DNA from: Deroplatys truncata
Lineage: Eukaryota; Arthropoda; Insecta; Mantodea; Mantidae
NCBI GenBank assembly: GCA_030765065.1
Contig: CM060978.1
Coordinates: 59,300,421-59,364,420 of the forward strand
DNA: 64,000 bases
Direction: 5' to 3'
The translations under genes and the position numbers were made by a program. Below are positions 50,557 to 59,999 of this stretch, piece after piece (position 1 is the stretch's first letter; the number at the start of each line of letters is the position of its first letter). The notes under the pieces are model-generated. The model saw only the letters and a list, made by a program, of their open reading frames with translations. It searched no databases and was not told where the DNA came from.

Positions 50557-51556
50557 GTAGAGTATCAATTCTTGGTAGCGATATTTATTTGTAGTTCTAG
50601 TTATTAAAATTATTTTCTTGGTAAATATCGACGTTTTTAGAACGCTTCGGAGAAATGCAGGCAGGACCTTTTAACAAGACATGGGGAGAAGCCACTAGGG
50701 CGAAGCTTGGATACAATAGCCGCTAAATTGTATACAGAAGGGGAGATTGCGATAAGGGTGATGCGTGCTGTATAGTCTGTGCTCCAAAAATTGGTATACA
50801 GAATTTCTTATTCTTCTATACCGCTTACAGAAGGTTTAGCGTTCTTATCAGGGTATTTAAGTACAGAGTGACGCTTGTTAACCGTTAAAGCTAAATATTC
50901 CAATATTTTTTCATCGCTTGTGATTCCACTCTGCAAAATTTCTCATTGTAATAAAGAGGTATGCTTTAGTTAGCGAACATCGCATACTAGCCATTCTACG
51001 ATACCTTTCAGAAACCTCCTGTTGCATTTTAGCGGATAACACTAGCATGTTATCGACCCGTACAAGCAACAAGTCTCGGTAGGATGGTGAAAATTAAACC
51101 TTTTCACTCGTTAGGAGCGTTCGCCACAAAAATTGAAACTTGTATTTTTTTATTTGATGTATATGAGCTGATGGCGTTTAGGTCGGGGTCTTGCTCTAAA
51201 GCCCTCCACGTGGCCGGGAATGACAAACTGTAAACTCTCCAGTATCCTTGTTTTGATGGTGAACTCTCATACACTTTAGGTCGGGTCTTGCACGAAAGAC
51301 CAATTGAAACAATTAAAGACCCTTCCAATACCAAAGATCACGTGTCCTGTGCTGGAAGACTCATGCTACTTGGGTTGGCTTTGCCTGAAAGACCAATTGA
51401 AACAATTAAAGACCCTTCCAATACCTAAGATCACGTGACCTGTGCTAGAAGACTCATGCTACTTGGGTCGGCTTTGCACGAAACACCAATTAAACCCAAT
51501 TAAAATCAATTAAACCCAATTAAAGACATGTTACTTGTGTCGTTCTTGTGCTAGAA
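50557..51556. other. Unique apex (spacer) of the palindrome
   Basis: About 1,000 bp with no inverted partner. It holds no convincing gene; a 76-codon minus frame at 51,104-51,334 spans the tandem repeats. The right third holds 93-bp repeats. This would be the single-stranded loop if one strand folded back on itself. Confidence 0.85.
51175..51545 (+). repeat. 93-bp tandem repeats with CACGTG, in the apex
   Basis: Two good units (gaaagaccaattgaaacaat at 51,294 and 51,387), a third degenerate one from 51,480 and a looser one before 51,275. CACGTG occurs at 51,207-51,212, 51,339-51,344 and 51,432-51,437, in the last case as the palindrome TCACGTGA. Function unknown. Confidence 0.85.
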
Positions 51557-52320
51557 ACCCCAAATACAAGCTACTAACTTATGCCCTTTTAGCATCAACA
51601 AGGATTCACATAGTCTTGTATTATTGATTAGTTACGGAAAGATATCTCTAGGGACCGGAGTTCGAGTCTCACCAGCGTTTTAAACTTTGATGTTTCATTA
51701 TTCCCGAAGTAGGGCAGCTAGAGTCTTCGAACAAATTACATTAAATTGATAGCAGTGGATAGATTCTCTGAACAACTATTTAGGAGTCCGAAGTTCATAT
51801 CCGACCTCGAATCGGTAAAACCTAAATGTTTAATTCTTAATGAGTTAAAAGACTTAGACAAATATGGTAAAATCAGAATACGTTTATAGCACTAAGAGGC
51901 TTAGTGAAAGACTTTTCAGGTATCATTAGAAAATAATTGTAATCAAGCTATTTAAGGATTAATTTTTTACTATTATCTTAGAGCAAAATATTTAATGATC
52001 AATAGCTATTAAACTAAGGGAGTTGTATGGACGGATCAAAAATGTATTTATTAGATGTAATTCATTATCTGTGTTAAACCGTGATATGTACTTAGGTAAC
52101 CTATGGTCCTTGTTCGAATCTTTATAAAAATTTAATGGTTCATAAACATTAAACTAGGAGACATATACGGCTGGAATAAAAAGTGTTTAACCCATATATA
52201 TTTATAAGTATACTTAAGTATCCTCAGGTCTGAATTAAAATTCTTAATTTTCTTTCTTTCTGTTTTTCTTCTTTCTTTCTTTCCTTCTTCCTTTCTACTT
52301 TATTCCTTTCTTCTTCTTGA
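51557..52320. other. Apex-proximal noncoding part of right arm
   Basis: Mirror of 49,790-50,556. No frames. The B-box-like gttcgagtctcacc lies at 51,660-51,673, without an A box that I can recognise. Confidence 0.5.
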
Positions 52321-52640
52321 TCAACACACAGCCCTGCACATACACACACACATACACAGACATAAACACACAGACTCATACACACACACACGCAGACACA
52401 CACCCACGGACATACACACACACACGCAGACATACACACCCCGAGACAGTTCAAAACACACACACATAAACATACACACAGACGCGCATAGACATACACA
52501 CACATACACACAGACACACACACACACAGACACGCACACCCCGAGACAGTTCAAAACACATACACACACACAGATACATACGCAGACATACACAACACAT
52601 TCGAGCACCTCTCCAAACACACGAACATGTTCGAACACCT
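52321..52640 (+). repeat. CA-rich microsatellite region, right arm
   Basis: Mirror of 49,484-49,790, with the ccccgagacagttcaaaaca spacer at about 52,439 and 52,538. One CA unit longer than the left arm near 52,560. Confidence 0.9.
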
Positions 52641-52755
52641 ACGGAAACGTCCGAATACCTGTGTAACGTATTGAGATATAAGAGTTTAGACGCTTAATCA
52701 TCGTTTTATTATTAAAATTCAGTATATAATTGATCTAAAAGGTTCGTGCTAGCTC

Positions 52756-52763
52756 TATAAATA
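52756..52763 (+). promoter_or_regulatory. TATA box, right-arm polymerase
   Basis: tataaata in the context ctctataaataggg, with a plausible start about 25-30 bp on (gcactggacttcatt, 52,777-52,791). That leaves a leader of about 135-140 bp before the ATG at 52,923. This suggests the gene was transcribed by RNA polymerase II. Confidence 0.55.
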
Positions 52764-52922
52764 GGGTGACCGCGGGCACTGGACTTCATTGCGCTAATTA
52801 GTCTTGCGGTGTTAACATCGTGTTCTCGCCAAGAATAATCAGCTTTCTAAAGTGTTATCAAGGCAAAAAGGTTTACATTTCCCTTGAAGAAGGATTAATA
52901 CGTTATTGCATCAAGAATAAAG

Positions 52923-54380
52923 ATGAATAACTCAGCGTATAAGGATATTATTCCAAGCGCTACTGGATACGCTTGTAGTAAATGTAGAAAGGAATTCCTC
53001 CGAAGTTATGACAAGAGAAGACACGAGATGAGCTGCAAGAAGCTCTTCAAATGTAAACATTGTAATGTAACCTTTAATGATGGTTATAAGGGACAGCGGC
53101 ACGAGGACGTATGTGAAATAAGCAGTCCTCAGAAGAAAAGCAGATTGGAGCCTACCAAACATCACATATTATCCACAATGGAGGACTGCGACATGAAAGA
53201 ATACGAGACAGCGTTCGAAGGACGATTGAAATCGTATTTTATACGATGCGATTCATCTAAGGACTTGAATATGTACCTGCATGAGGCCAAACAACGAATA
53301 ATCCAGGCAGTGCATAAAGAGCTTGGTATTCACAAGAGTGTGAAAATTAATCTGCTGGTTGAGTGCCGATTTGTAAACAGTATCGGAGAAACCTGTGACA
53401 AAACATTTAAAACACGGAATCAAGCTGCATTCTTAGAAACGGATCTGGACTCTATGCTGGAAACGAAAATGAAGAAGTTGGTTACTGAAAAGAAGGATTC
53501 ACAACTGAAGGGAAGCAACTGGGCTCTTCTTGCTGTGGAAGGGGTGCGTCTTCGTATTAACAAGTACAACCCCTTACGAGGCAGTAGCTACATACCCCTA
53601 CCTCCATCTATTGAAGCAAGGAAAGCCTGCATTAACATCCAAAACTATAAGGATGAGCAATGTTTTATATATTCTGTATTGGCCAAATTCGTCAGCACCA
53701 AGCCTCAACGCGTCAGTAAATACAAACAGCTTCAAGATAAGTACAACTTCAGCTGCGTTTCCTATCCTACTCCACTTTCTCAAATACCTAAATTTGAGAA
53801 GCTTAATAGGATGTCTATCAACGTTTTCGGATTGGATGAGAAGCATGAAGTGTATCCGATAAAGGTTGCTGACACTGAGCTATCTGATCACCGTGACCTC
53901 CTACTATTGAGTGATAGTAGTGGAAAACATCACTATGTATATATCAAGAATTTTGAGAAGCTCGTTCGACGTCAGAAAACTAAGCATGATGGAGTGATAT
54001 ATACCTGCAAGCGGTGCTTTACTCACTTTGACAATCAGTATGGACGAAGTGGACTGGAAAAGCTGCAAGAACATGTATCCATCTGTAATCAGCATGGTGT
54101 TGCAAGGGTAGTTATGCCTACAAAGGAGAAATCAATTGTACAGTTTAAAAATTTTGAAAGGATGTTGAAACTATCTTACGTCATCTACGCAGACTTTGAA
54201 AGCATTCTCACTCCATGTCATACATGCATACCCAGTCCTGAAACTTCTTATACAACCCCTTATCAAGAGCATACAGCAATGAGCTTCTGTGTTTACGTTA
54301 AACCATCAACCAGCGTTGAACATCTGGAAACTGGTCTTCCTAAGCATCCCTATGTATATCGTGGTGTTGATGCTGCTTAG
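52923..54380 (+). CDS. Family B DNA polymerase, N-terminal and Exo I part (right arm)
   Basis: 485 codons from the first ATG after the TATA box. Two tandem C-x2-C-x12-H-x3-C fingers open the protein (C18, C21, H34, C38 and C44, C47, H60, C64). A third C2HC-type module is at C362, C365, H384, C388. The Exo I block of the proofreading exonuclease is YADFES with D424 and E426. The frame stops at TAG (54,378-54,380), and the next codons continue in the same frame into the rest of the polymerase at 54,387. One in-frame amber codon thus splits the gene, and the left arm has the same one. In this family Exo I and the polymerase motifs are normally in one chain. Zinc-finger N-termini are seen in insect Polinton-type polymerases. 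Whether it is read through is unknown. Confidence 0.9.
   Translation: MNNSAYKDIIPSATGYACSKCRKEFLRSYDKRRHEMSCKKLFKCKHCNVTFNDGYKGQRHEDVCEISSPQKKSRLEPTKHHILSTMEDCDMKEYETAFEGRLKSYFIRCDSSKDLNMYLHEAKQRIIQAVHKELGIHKSVKINLLVECRFVNSIGETCDKTFKTRNQAAFLETDLDSMLETKMKKLVTEKKDSQLKGSNWALLAVEGVRLRINKYNPLRGSSYIPLPPSIEARKACINIQNYKDEQCFIYSVLAKFVSTKPQRVSKYKQLQDKYNFSCVSYPTPLSQIPKFEKLNRMSINVFGLDEKHEVYPIKVADTELSDHRDLLLLSDSSGKHHYVYIKNFEKLVRRQKTKHDGVIYTCKRCFTHFDNQYGRSGLEKLQEHVSICNQHGVARVVMPTKEKSIVQFKNFERMLKLSYVIYADFESILTPCHTCIPSPETSYTTPYQEHTAMSFCVYVKPSTSVEHLETGLPKHPYVYRGVDAA
54378..54380 (+). other. In-frame TAG splitting the polymerase
   Basis: The context is gct gct TAG aag ttt atg. Upstream and downstream frames are the same (54,387 minus 52,923 is divisible by three). 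The left arm has the identical codon at 47,736-47,738. The downstream context lacks the CARYYA readthrough signal. Confidence 0.95.
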
Positions 54381-54386
54381 AAGTTT

Positions 54387-56576
54387 ATGGAATACCTGTC
54401 ATTCCTTGCAAAGGAGATTAATAATATATACAAATCTGTAATGCCCTTGAAACTTACAGATCAACAGCAAAAGGATTTTGAGTCTTCTATAGTATGCTAC
54501 TTGTGTGGAAAACCCTTTACTGAAGAGAACTATAAAGTACGCGACCATGATCACATCAGTGGTGAATATCGGGGAAGTCTTCATAATGAATGCAATTTAG
54601 CCTGTAAAACGCCTAAATATATTCCTGTCTTCATGCACAACCTCAGTGGGTATGACTCACACTTCATTGTTAAGGAGTTGGGATGTACAAGTGAACGTGT
54701 GGAGGTAATTCCTAGCTCTGAAGAAAGCTATATCTCATTCTCCAAGTATGTAGGAGATATAAAGCTCCGTTTTGTAGATAGTTTTCGGTTCCTGAGTACA
54801 AGCTTGGATAAGCTGGTAAAAAATCTAGCATCGTACCCTGAAACATTGAAGTACTTCGGAGAAGACAGGATGAAGTTGATGACACGTAAGGGTGTATTTC
54901 CCTATGATTACGTCACTTCATGGGACGTCTTGAACGATACCTGCCTGCCTCCTAAGAACTACTTCTACAATAAACTGAATGAAGAAGAAATTAGTGATGC
55001 TGACTACGAACATGCTGGAAATGTATGGAGACTGTTCAATGTGAGAAACCTGGGTGAATACAGTGATCTCTACTTAATATCTGATGTTCTTCTTCTAGCT
55101 GATGTCTTTGAGACATTCAGAGAGCAAACTCTCAAAACGCACAAAGTTGATCCAGCACATTATTTTACCTCTCCAGGACTTACATGGGACGCCATGTTAC
55201 TGTATACTGGAATCGAACTGGAGCTGTTACAGGATTATGACCAACTACTCATGGTGGAATCCGGCATAAGAGGAGGTTTATGCCAAGTGTCCCATCGGTA
55301 TGCAGAGGCTAATAACACTTACATGGAAAAGTTTGATCCGTCGAGACCAACCCAATTCATCACATATGAGGACGCTAATAACCAATATGGGTGGGCAATG
55401 TGTCACGCCCTTCCTTTTGGTGGATTTCAGTGGGTTTCACCTGAAGAAATAAACTTACAAAGACTGGAAGAAGATGATCCTCATGGATACATATTAGAAG
55501 TTGACATCGAGTATCCTGCTGAACTCCATGATCTGCATAATGATTTACCATTCCTGCCTGAGTGTCTTAAACCAAATGAGTCTACTACAAAGACGTTAAT
55601 TCCTCACCTTGGATCACGAAAGATGTATGTAGTGCATTACATGACTTTGAAGCAAGCTCTTAGTCATGGACTACGACTAACAAAAATCCATCGTGTGCTA
55701 CAATTCCGACAGTCACAGTGGTTAAAACCGTATGTGGAATTTAACAATAGACTCCGACAAAAGGCTGCAAATGATTTTGAGAAGGATCTCTACAAACTGT
55801 TCAACAATGCTATGTTTGTAAAAACAATGGAGAACCTTCGTAATCGTGTGGATATACGGTTGGTGGCAAACGAGAAGACTCTGGAAAAGTTAATTGCAAA
55901 GCCTACGTTTATCGATCGAACAATATATGCTACCAATCTAGCTGCTGTGCATATGACCTCCCGACAGATCGTCTTCAACAAGCCTATATACATTGGAATG
56001 AGTGTGTTGGACATCTCCAAGACATTAATGTACCACTATCATTATGATGTGTTGTTACCGCATTATGGAGTTGAAAACCTGAAGCTGATGTATATGGACA
56101 CTGATTCATTCATCCATCAAGTTACAACTGAAGATGTGTACAAGGACAAGCTACGTTTTCTTGAGCATCTGGATACGGCTGATTATCCTACAAACCATAT
56201 ATGCTATTCAGCTCTAAACAAGAAAGTGCTTGGAAAATTTAAAGATGAGGCTAATGGTAAAATCATCCAACGCTTTGTCGGACTGCGACCTAAGATGTAT
56301 GCGCTAGATATCCACGGCTCAATCATAAAAAAGATTAAAGGTATAAAACGTGGCGCTATTAAGCAGCACATCACATTCGACAGTTATACAGACTGTCTTA
56401 AAGCCAGAGAAATAATAAGGACACCCATGAATCTGATCCTGTCACGAAAACATACTGTTACCACAGTGCAAGTGAATAAAATTGCATTGACTCCATACGA
56501 CGATAAAAGAGTCGTTGCTGAGGATGGAATAACGACATATGCATATGGCCATTACAGCATTACAAGCAGTGCCTAA
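54387..56576 (+). CDS. Family B DNA polymerase, exonuclease II-polymerase part (right arm)
   Basis: 729 codons. A treble-clef module resembling recombination endonuclease VII (C37, C40, D53-H-D-H56, H66, C69) sits between Exo I and Exo II, as in Polinton/adintovirus-type polymerases. Exo II is HNLSGYD (N85, Y89, D90). Exo III is YLISD (Y229, D233). Motif A is DANNQYG (D329). Motif B is KLFNNAMF-V-K, with Val478 where the left arm has Gly. Motif C is YMDTDS (D571, D573). The KxY-like block is RPKMY (K636). All metal-binding Asp residues are kept, but loss of the motif B glycine would be expected to harm dNTP/template binding. The family replicates linear DNA from a terminal protein. Poly(A) signal at 56,675. 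No other gene follows before the element's end. Confidence 0.9.
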   Translation: MEYLSFLAKEINNIYKSVMPLKLTDQQQKDFESSIVCYLCGKPFTEENYKVRDHDHISGEYRGSLHNECNLACKTPKYIPVFMHNLSGYDSHFIVKELGCTSERVEVIPSSEESYISFSKYVGDIKLRFVDSFRFLSTSLDKLVKNLASYPETLKYFGEDRMKLMTRKGVFPYDYVTSWDVLNDTCLPPKNYFYNKLNEEEISDADYEHAGNVWRLFNVRNLGEYSDLYLISDVLLLADVFETFREQTLKTHKVDPAHYFTSPGLTWDAMLLYTGIELELLQDYDQLLMVESGIRGGLCQVSHRYAEANNTYMEKFDPSRPTQFITYEDANNQYGWAMCHALPFGGFQWVSPEEINLQRLEEDDPHGYILEVDIEYPAELHDLHNDLPFLPECLKPNESTTKTLIPHLGSRKMYVVHYMTLKQALSHGLRLTKIHRVLQFRQSQWLKPYVEFNNRLRQKAANDFEKDLYKLFNNAMFVKTMENLRNRVDIRLVANEKTLEKLIAKPTFIDRTIYATNLAAVHMTSRQIVFNKPIYIGMSVLDISKTLMYHYHYDVLLPHYGVENLKLMYMDTDSFIHQVTTEDVYKDKLRFLEHLDTADYPTNHICYSALNKKVLGKFKDEANGKIIQRFVGLRPKMYALDIHGSIIKKIKGIKRGAIKQHITFDSYTDCLKAREIIRTPMNLILSRKHTVTTVQVNKIALTPYDDKRVVAEDGITTYAYGHYSITSSA

Positions 56577-56674
56577 GAGAATCTAATCCTTAGATGATAA
56601 TTTTCTCGTGAGTCTACAACTTTAAAAAGTGGAAGTTTGCCATGTACTGTGTATACATCTAGCAGACACCTAAG

Positions 56675-56680
56675 AATAAA
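56675..56680 (+). terminator. Poly(A) signal, right-arm polymerase
   Basis: aataaa in aagaataaataaaaataag, about 100 bp after the polymerase stop. Confidence 0.55.
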
Positions 56681-56689
56681 TAAAAATAA

Positions 56690-57780
56690 GAATGTAGAAG
56701 GGAGGCGGTAACCCTGCCATTAGGAGCAAATCCTAGTGCTAGTCTCAAGTCTAGATAAAAGGGGAGAGGCACCTACCCTTACAATCCTTATCTAATAAAG
56801 CACCAATTAACTGGTAAAGACGATACACCTAGCCAACAATTAACCATACAAAAACAGAAAAGCAGAATAAAAACAATAATATCACTATCAGAGCTTAAGG
56901 TTGGGTTATAAAAGGCATCTCTACATACTTTCATACATGGTAGCATTAGAATATTGAGAAGATCATAAAAGGATCCGATATGACTGTAAAAACGTTAGAA
57001 ATGGTTATAGATCATAAGACCTGTGTAATACAAGAGAAAAACTCTATAAACAAGAGAGAATGCCTGAAAACCATTTCCTAAAAGCCCTCATAAAAACAGC
57101 CACTACATTTATCAAAGCCAATAAACAGTCACTACACTTATCCAAAAGCCGACAAAACAGCCACTACACTTATTCAAAAGCCTATAAAACAGCTGCTACT
57201 CTTCCCAAAAGTCTCTTTAGGAACTCTTAATGGTCTGTGCCTATGCCCCATCCATAACCTAAAATACCTTTAAAGAGCCACAAACACTTCTAGCACGAGC
57301 TTTGAAAACGTCTTTAAAATTGTCAAAATACCTTAAAAGCATCATAAAACACCTCGAAATATTCTGAAGTCTATGTCAATACCCTGAGTCTACCTGCTCC
57401 AGTTCCCCAAATGCTGTTGAAACATCTAAAATTCCCCTGCCTCATACCAGAATGTTCTGAAAGCCTTGTTCATATCAAAAAATACCTGTACCTGTGTCTA
57501 AAATGTCTCTAAATGAAGCCCAAAATGCTCCACAATTCCTAGTACACTGGCTAAAATGCTTACACCAATACCCTAAAACACGTATCTGTATCTGTGTCTA
57601 AAAATATTTTAAAGCCAGTAAGAGGATGTTAAATGTCTGTTCCACCGCATTAAAACAGCATCAGCATACCTGCAAAGTTAGCTAAGCATGTTGTTAAAAA
57701 GCTTCTAAGTGTGATCTAAAATAGTTATATTGTGCTCTAAATACCTCTGAAATTCTTGCTCTTCCCTTCTGGAAAACACC
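56690..57780. other. Noncoding part of right arm
   Basis: Mirror of 44,340-45,430. It includes three to four 32-bp units (cagccactacacttattcaa type) at 57,095-57,220. No frame worth calling. Confidence 0.6.
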
Positions 57781-57784
57781 CTAC

Positions 57785-58670
57785 ATACCTTCAGTCCCTG
57801 TCTTCCCTAGCATTTCTCCCCGTATCCCCTACCTCTCATAAATCGCATTCCTCCTGCCTCCCCCTCTAGCTGAGTATCACTCCTTGGTTTCCTATCTAAC
57901 CTAACTTTAACACCTGTCTATCCTAGCATAGGATCTCTCTCCGTTTTCTCGTCTCTCCTTATAAACGCATACTCAATTCTCCTAACCTAACACCCCTCCT
58001 CCTGTTCCCAACCTCTCTCATATAAAGGACATACTCTACCCTTCAACTCTGTCTAGCCTAACACCCCTCCTCGTTTTCCTATACCTTTCATATAAAGCAT
58101 ACTCTACTTCTTGATCTCTGCCTAGCCTAACACCCTTGCTCCTGTTCCCTACCTCTCTCATATACAAGACATGCTCTACCCTTCAACTCTGTCTAGCCTA
58201 ACACCCCTCCTCGTTTTCCTATACCTTTCATATAAACCATACTCTACTTCTTGATCTCTGCCTAGCCTAACACCCCTGCTCCTGTTCCCTAGCCCTCTCA
58301 TATACAAGACATGCTCTACCCTTCAACTCTGTCTAGCCTAACACCCCTCCTCGTTTTCCTATACCTTTCATATAAAGCATACTCTACTTCTTGATCTCTG
58401 CCTAGCCTAACACCCCTGCTCCTGTTCCCTACCTCTCTCATATAAACGCATACTCTCCCTTCTTCAGCACCTGCCTAGCATTATCATCTACTCCCTATTT
58501 TTCGTATATAATTGTATACTCTACTCGAGCCCTGTCTAGCCTGACAACTCTCCTCGTAATCCCTATCTCCCCCATATAAACGCATTTTTCCTCCTTGGAT
58601 GCTCTCCTAGCCTAGCATCTACCCTCGTTTTCCCTATCCTTTCCCATATAAACGCAAAAACTGGCCCAGG
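57785..58670 (-). repeat. Subterminal tandem repeats, right
   Basis: Mirror of 43,450-44,330, with the same 70/140-bp periodicity (cctagcctaacacccctcct recurring). Unit number is the same in both arms. Confidence 0.9.
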
Positions 58671-58690
58671 TCTGTCTTATATATTCTACT

Positions 58691-58696
58691 GATATT
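58691..58696 (+). other. Target-site duplication, right (GATATT)
   Basis: Second copy of the hexamer. It is followed by ttaatcaaaatctttagagc, the expected continuation of repeat A. Confidence 0.85.
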
Positions 58697-58965
58697 TTAA
58701 TCAAAATCTTTAGAGCCATTTTTGAGAAAATTAAAAGTTAAGAAAAATGTTGCATGTAAAGGGTAATCTGTGCTGGGGGGATTTTCTTTAAAACCTTCGT
58801 GTCGATTCTCTGGAAGATCCTGAACCTAAATACCAAGTTTAGTGTTTATCCCACTGTTTGTTTCCGAGTTATGCTGTTCACAGACACACAGACGGACATG
58901 TTTCCAAAAATGCTTTTTTGGATTCAGGGGTCTCAAAACATGTATTTCCGGTGAAATCTCGGTAT
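58697..58965 (-). repeat. Repeat A minus copy, part after the palindromic element
   Basis: Continuation of 42,921-43,425. It stops at ctcggtat, short of the usual gtagtagagaaagtaa end. Confidence 0.8.
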
Positions 58966-58979
58966 CTAGAGTATCCACT

Positions 58980-59873
58980 CGCTAGAAGTTTACACATTTC
59001 ATTGTGGTTATAAAAATAACACAGTAGGCTAACGAGATAGTGAGATTCTTAAACGATACGTCGCTGAGTGGTGGCTTTGAAATTTCAGGCTTTTTACATG
59101 GCGACGAGAAAAAACAAATTCGACCTATTACTTGAGGAAAGTATAAAATAACAAAGCAATGCAAATCTCAAAAATGGTTAACGCTACAAAAAAGTGTCAT
59201 TTCACATAAACTATGTACTTTAATAAAATATACGTCTATTTAGTGTAGTAAGATATTTTTATGTTTCTTAATATTCATCAATTGTACAACATTCATTTCG
59301 ATTGAAGAGGATTTCAGAAAATATTCGTAGAAAATTCCGGATATAGGTACATTTTATTTGCCATGTAAGCTTCCTAAACGCGTCTGTTTTAATAAAAATT
59401 CTCGGCGTTTATAACGTTTCCCATATGGCCCTGCAGGGGTTACCTCATTCCACGAAACGATAATGGGACCCATTTCTGAGGTGGAGGCACCCAGTGGGCG
59501 GAATCAGTTGCCTCCGATGGTAGTGTGATGATGAAGATGCTGGTGGAATGAGAGGACCTACAGCCTTTGCCGTGAACTTCGAACCACGTTGGGCCTTGAG
59601 CAAGCCAGAGGTGGAGGCATGGTTATCGACTTTGAATCGCCATCCCAGGACCGGGAATCGTACCCCGGATTCTTATCACGATAGTCGGACACGAAACCAC
59701 TGTGCTAACCCGGCGCCCTAATCAAAATCGTTATTAGCTAATTTTGAGAAAATTAAAAAGTTCTAAAACGTTTCATATAAAGGGTAGATTGGAGTGGAGG
59801 ATTTTCCTGAAAATCTAAATGTAGAATCCTTGGAATTTGGCATTTAATCGATTTTCATTTTTGAGTTATGCTG

Positions 59874-59906
<33 letters not shown>

Positions 59907-59960
59907 CACACACGTCAAAACGCCATTTCCACTGAAATACCGATATTGAATTGTTAGATG
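58980..59960 (-). repeat. Diverged repeat A minus copy split by a SINE
   Basis: The left part is about 58,980-59,411, the right part 59,720-59,960. A (CA)n tract of about 28 bp lies at 59,877-59,904. The break falls in the ttttaatcaaaat block. Confidence 0.65.
59412..59719 (-). repeat. tRNA-related SINE, family C, copy 2
   Basis: Its minus-strand head is gggcgccgggttagcacagt (A-box-like), with a B-box-like gggtacgattcccgg. It is slightly fuller than the copy at 4.1 kb. A diverged target duplication (ttaataaaaat / ctaatcaaaat) may flank it. Confidence 0.7.
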
Positions 59961-59999
59961 TTGGATTTATTAATTTTCAACAGTAAAAAACACATTGCA

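Larger units (their letters stand above)
43426..58690. mobile_element. Palindromic Polinton/Maverick-type element, 15.3 kb
   Basis: The boundaries are exact: agtagaatatataagacaga at the left and its reverse complement, ending in tctact, at the right, with GATATT on both sides. The left arm (43,426-50,556) and right arm (51,557-58,690) are near-identical inverted copies, with matching bases summing to about 102,113-102,116 throughout. By eye they differ at only a few dozen positions. Each arm carries, from apex outward: a TG/CA-rich tract, TATA box, polymerase gene, poly(A) signal, a noncoding stretch and subterminal tandem repeats. A 6-bp duplication, AG...CT termini and a protein-primed PolB fit the Polinton/Maverick (adintovirus-like) class. 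No integrase, ATPase, cysteine protease or capsid frame is seen, so integration must have depended on factors from elsewhere. The origin as a snap-back dimer is inference. Confidence 0.85.
51557..58690 (-). repeat. Right arm of the giant palindrome
   Basis: It is 7,134 bp. It keeps the complete polymerase N-terminus that is damaged in the left arm. It differs from the left arm by single substitutions and by one TG unit in the microsatellite tract. Confidence 0.95.

Noticed and set aside
43426-58690. The palindrome as a sequencing artefact (missed hairpin adapter or collapsed inverted contigs)
   Set aside because: The arms differ at real positions, a unique 1-kb apex separates them, and the whole has a target duplication in a repeat that continues on both sides. 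Read-level confirmation is still needed.
43426-58690. The palindrome as a Foldback/Galileo-type or MULE element
   Set aside because: The only coding content is protein-primed family B polymerase, and the 6-bp duplication and AG termini fit Polintons better. No DDE transposase is visible.
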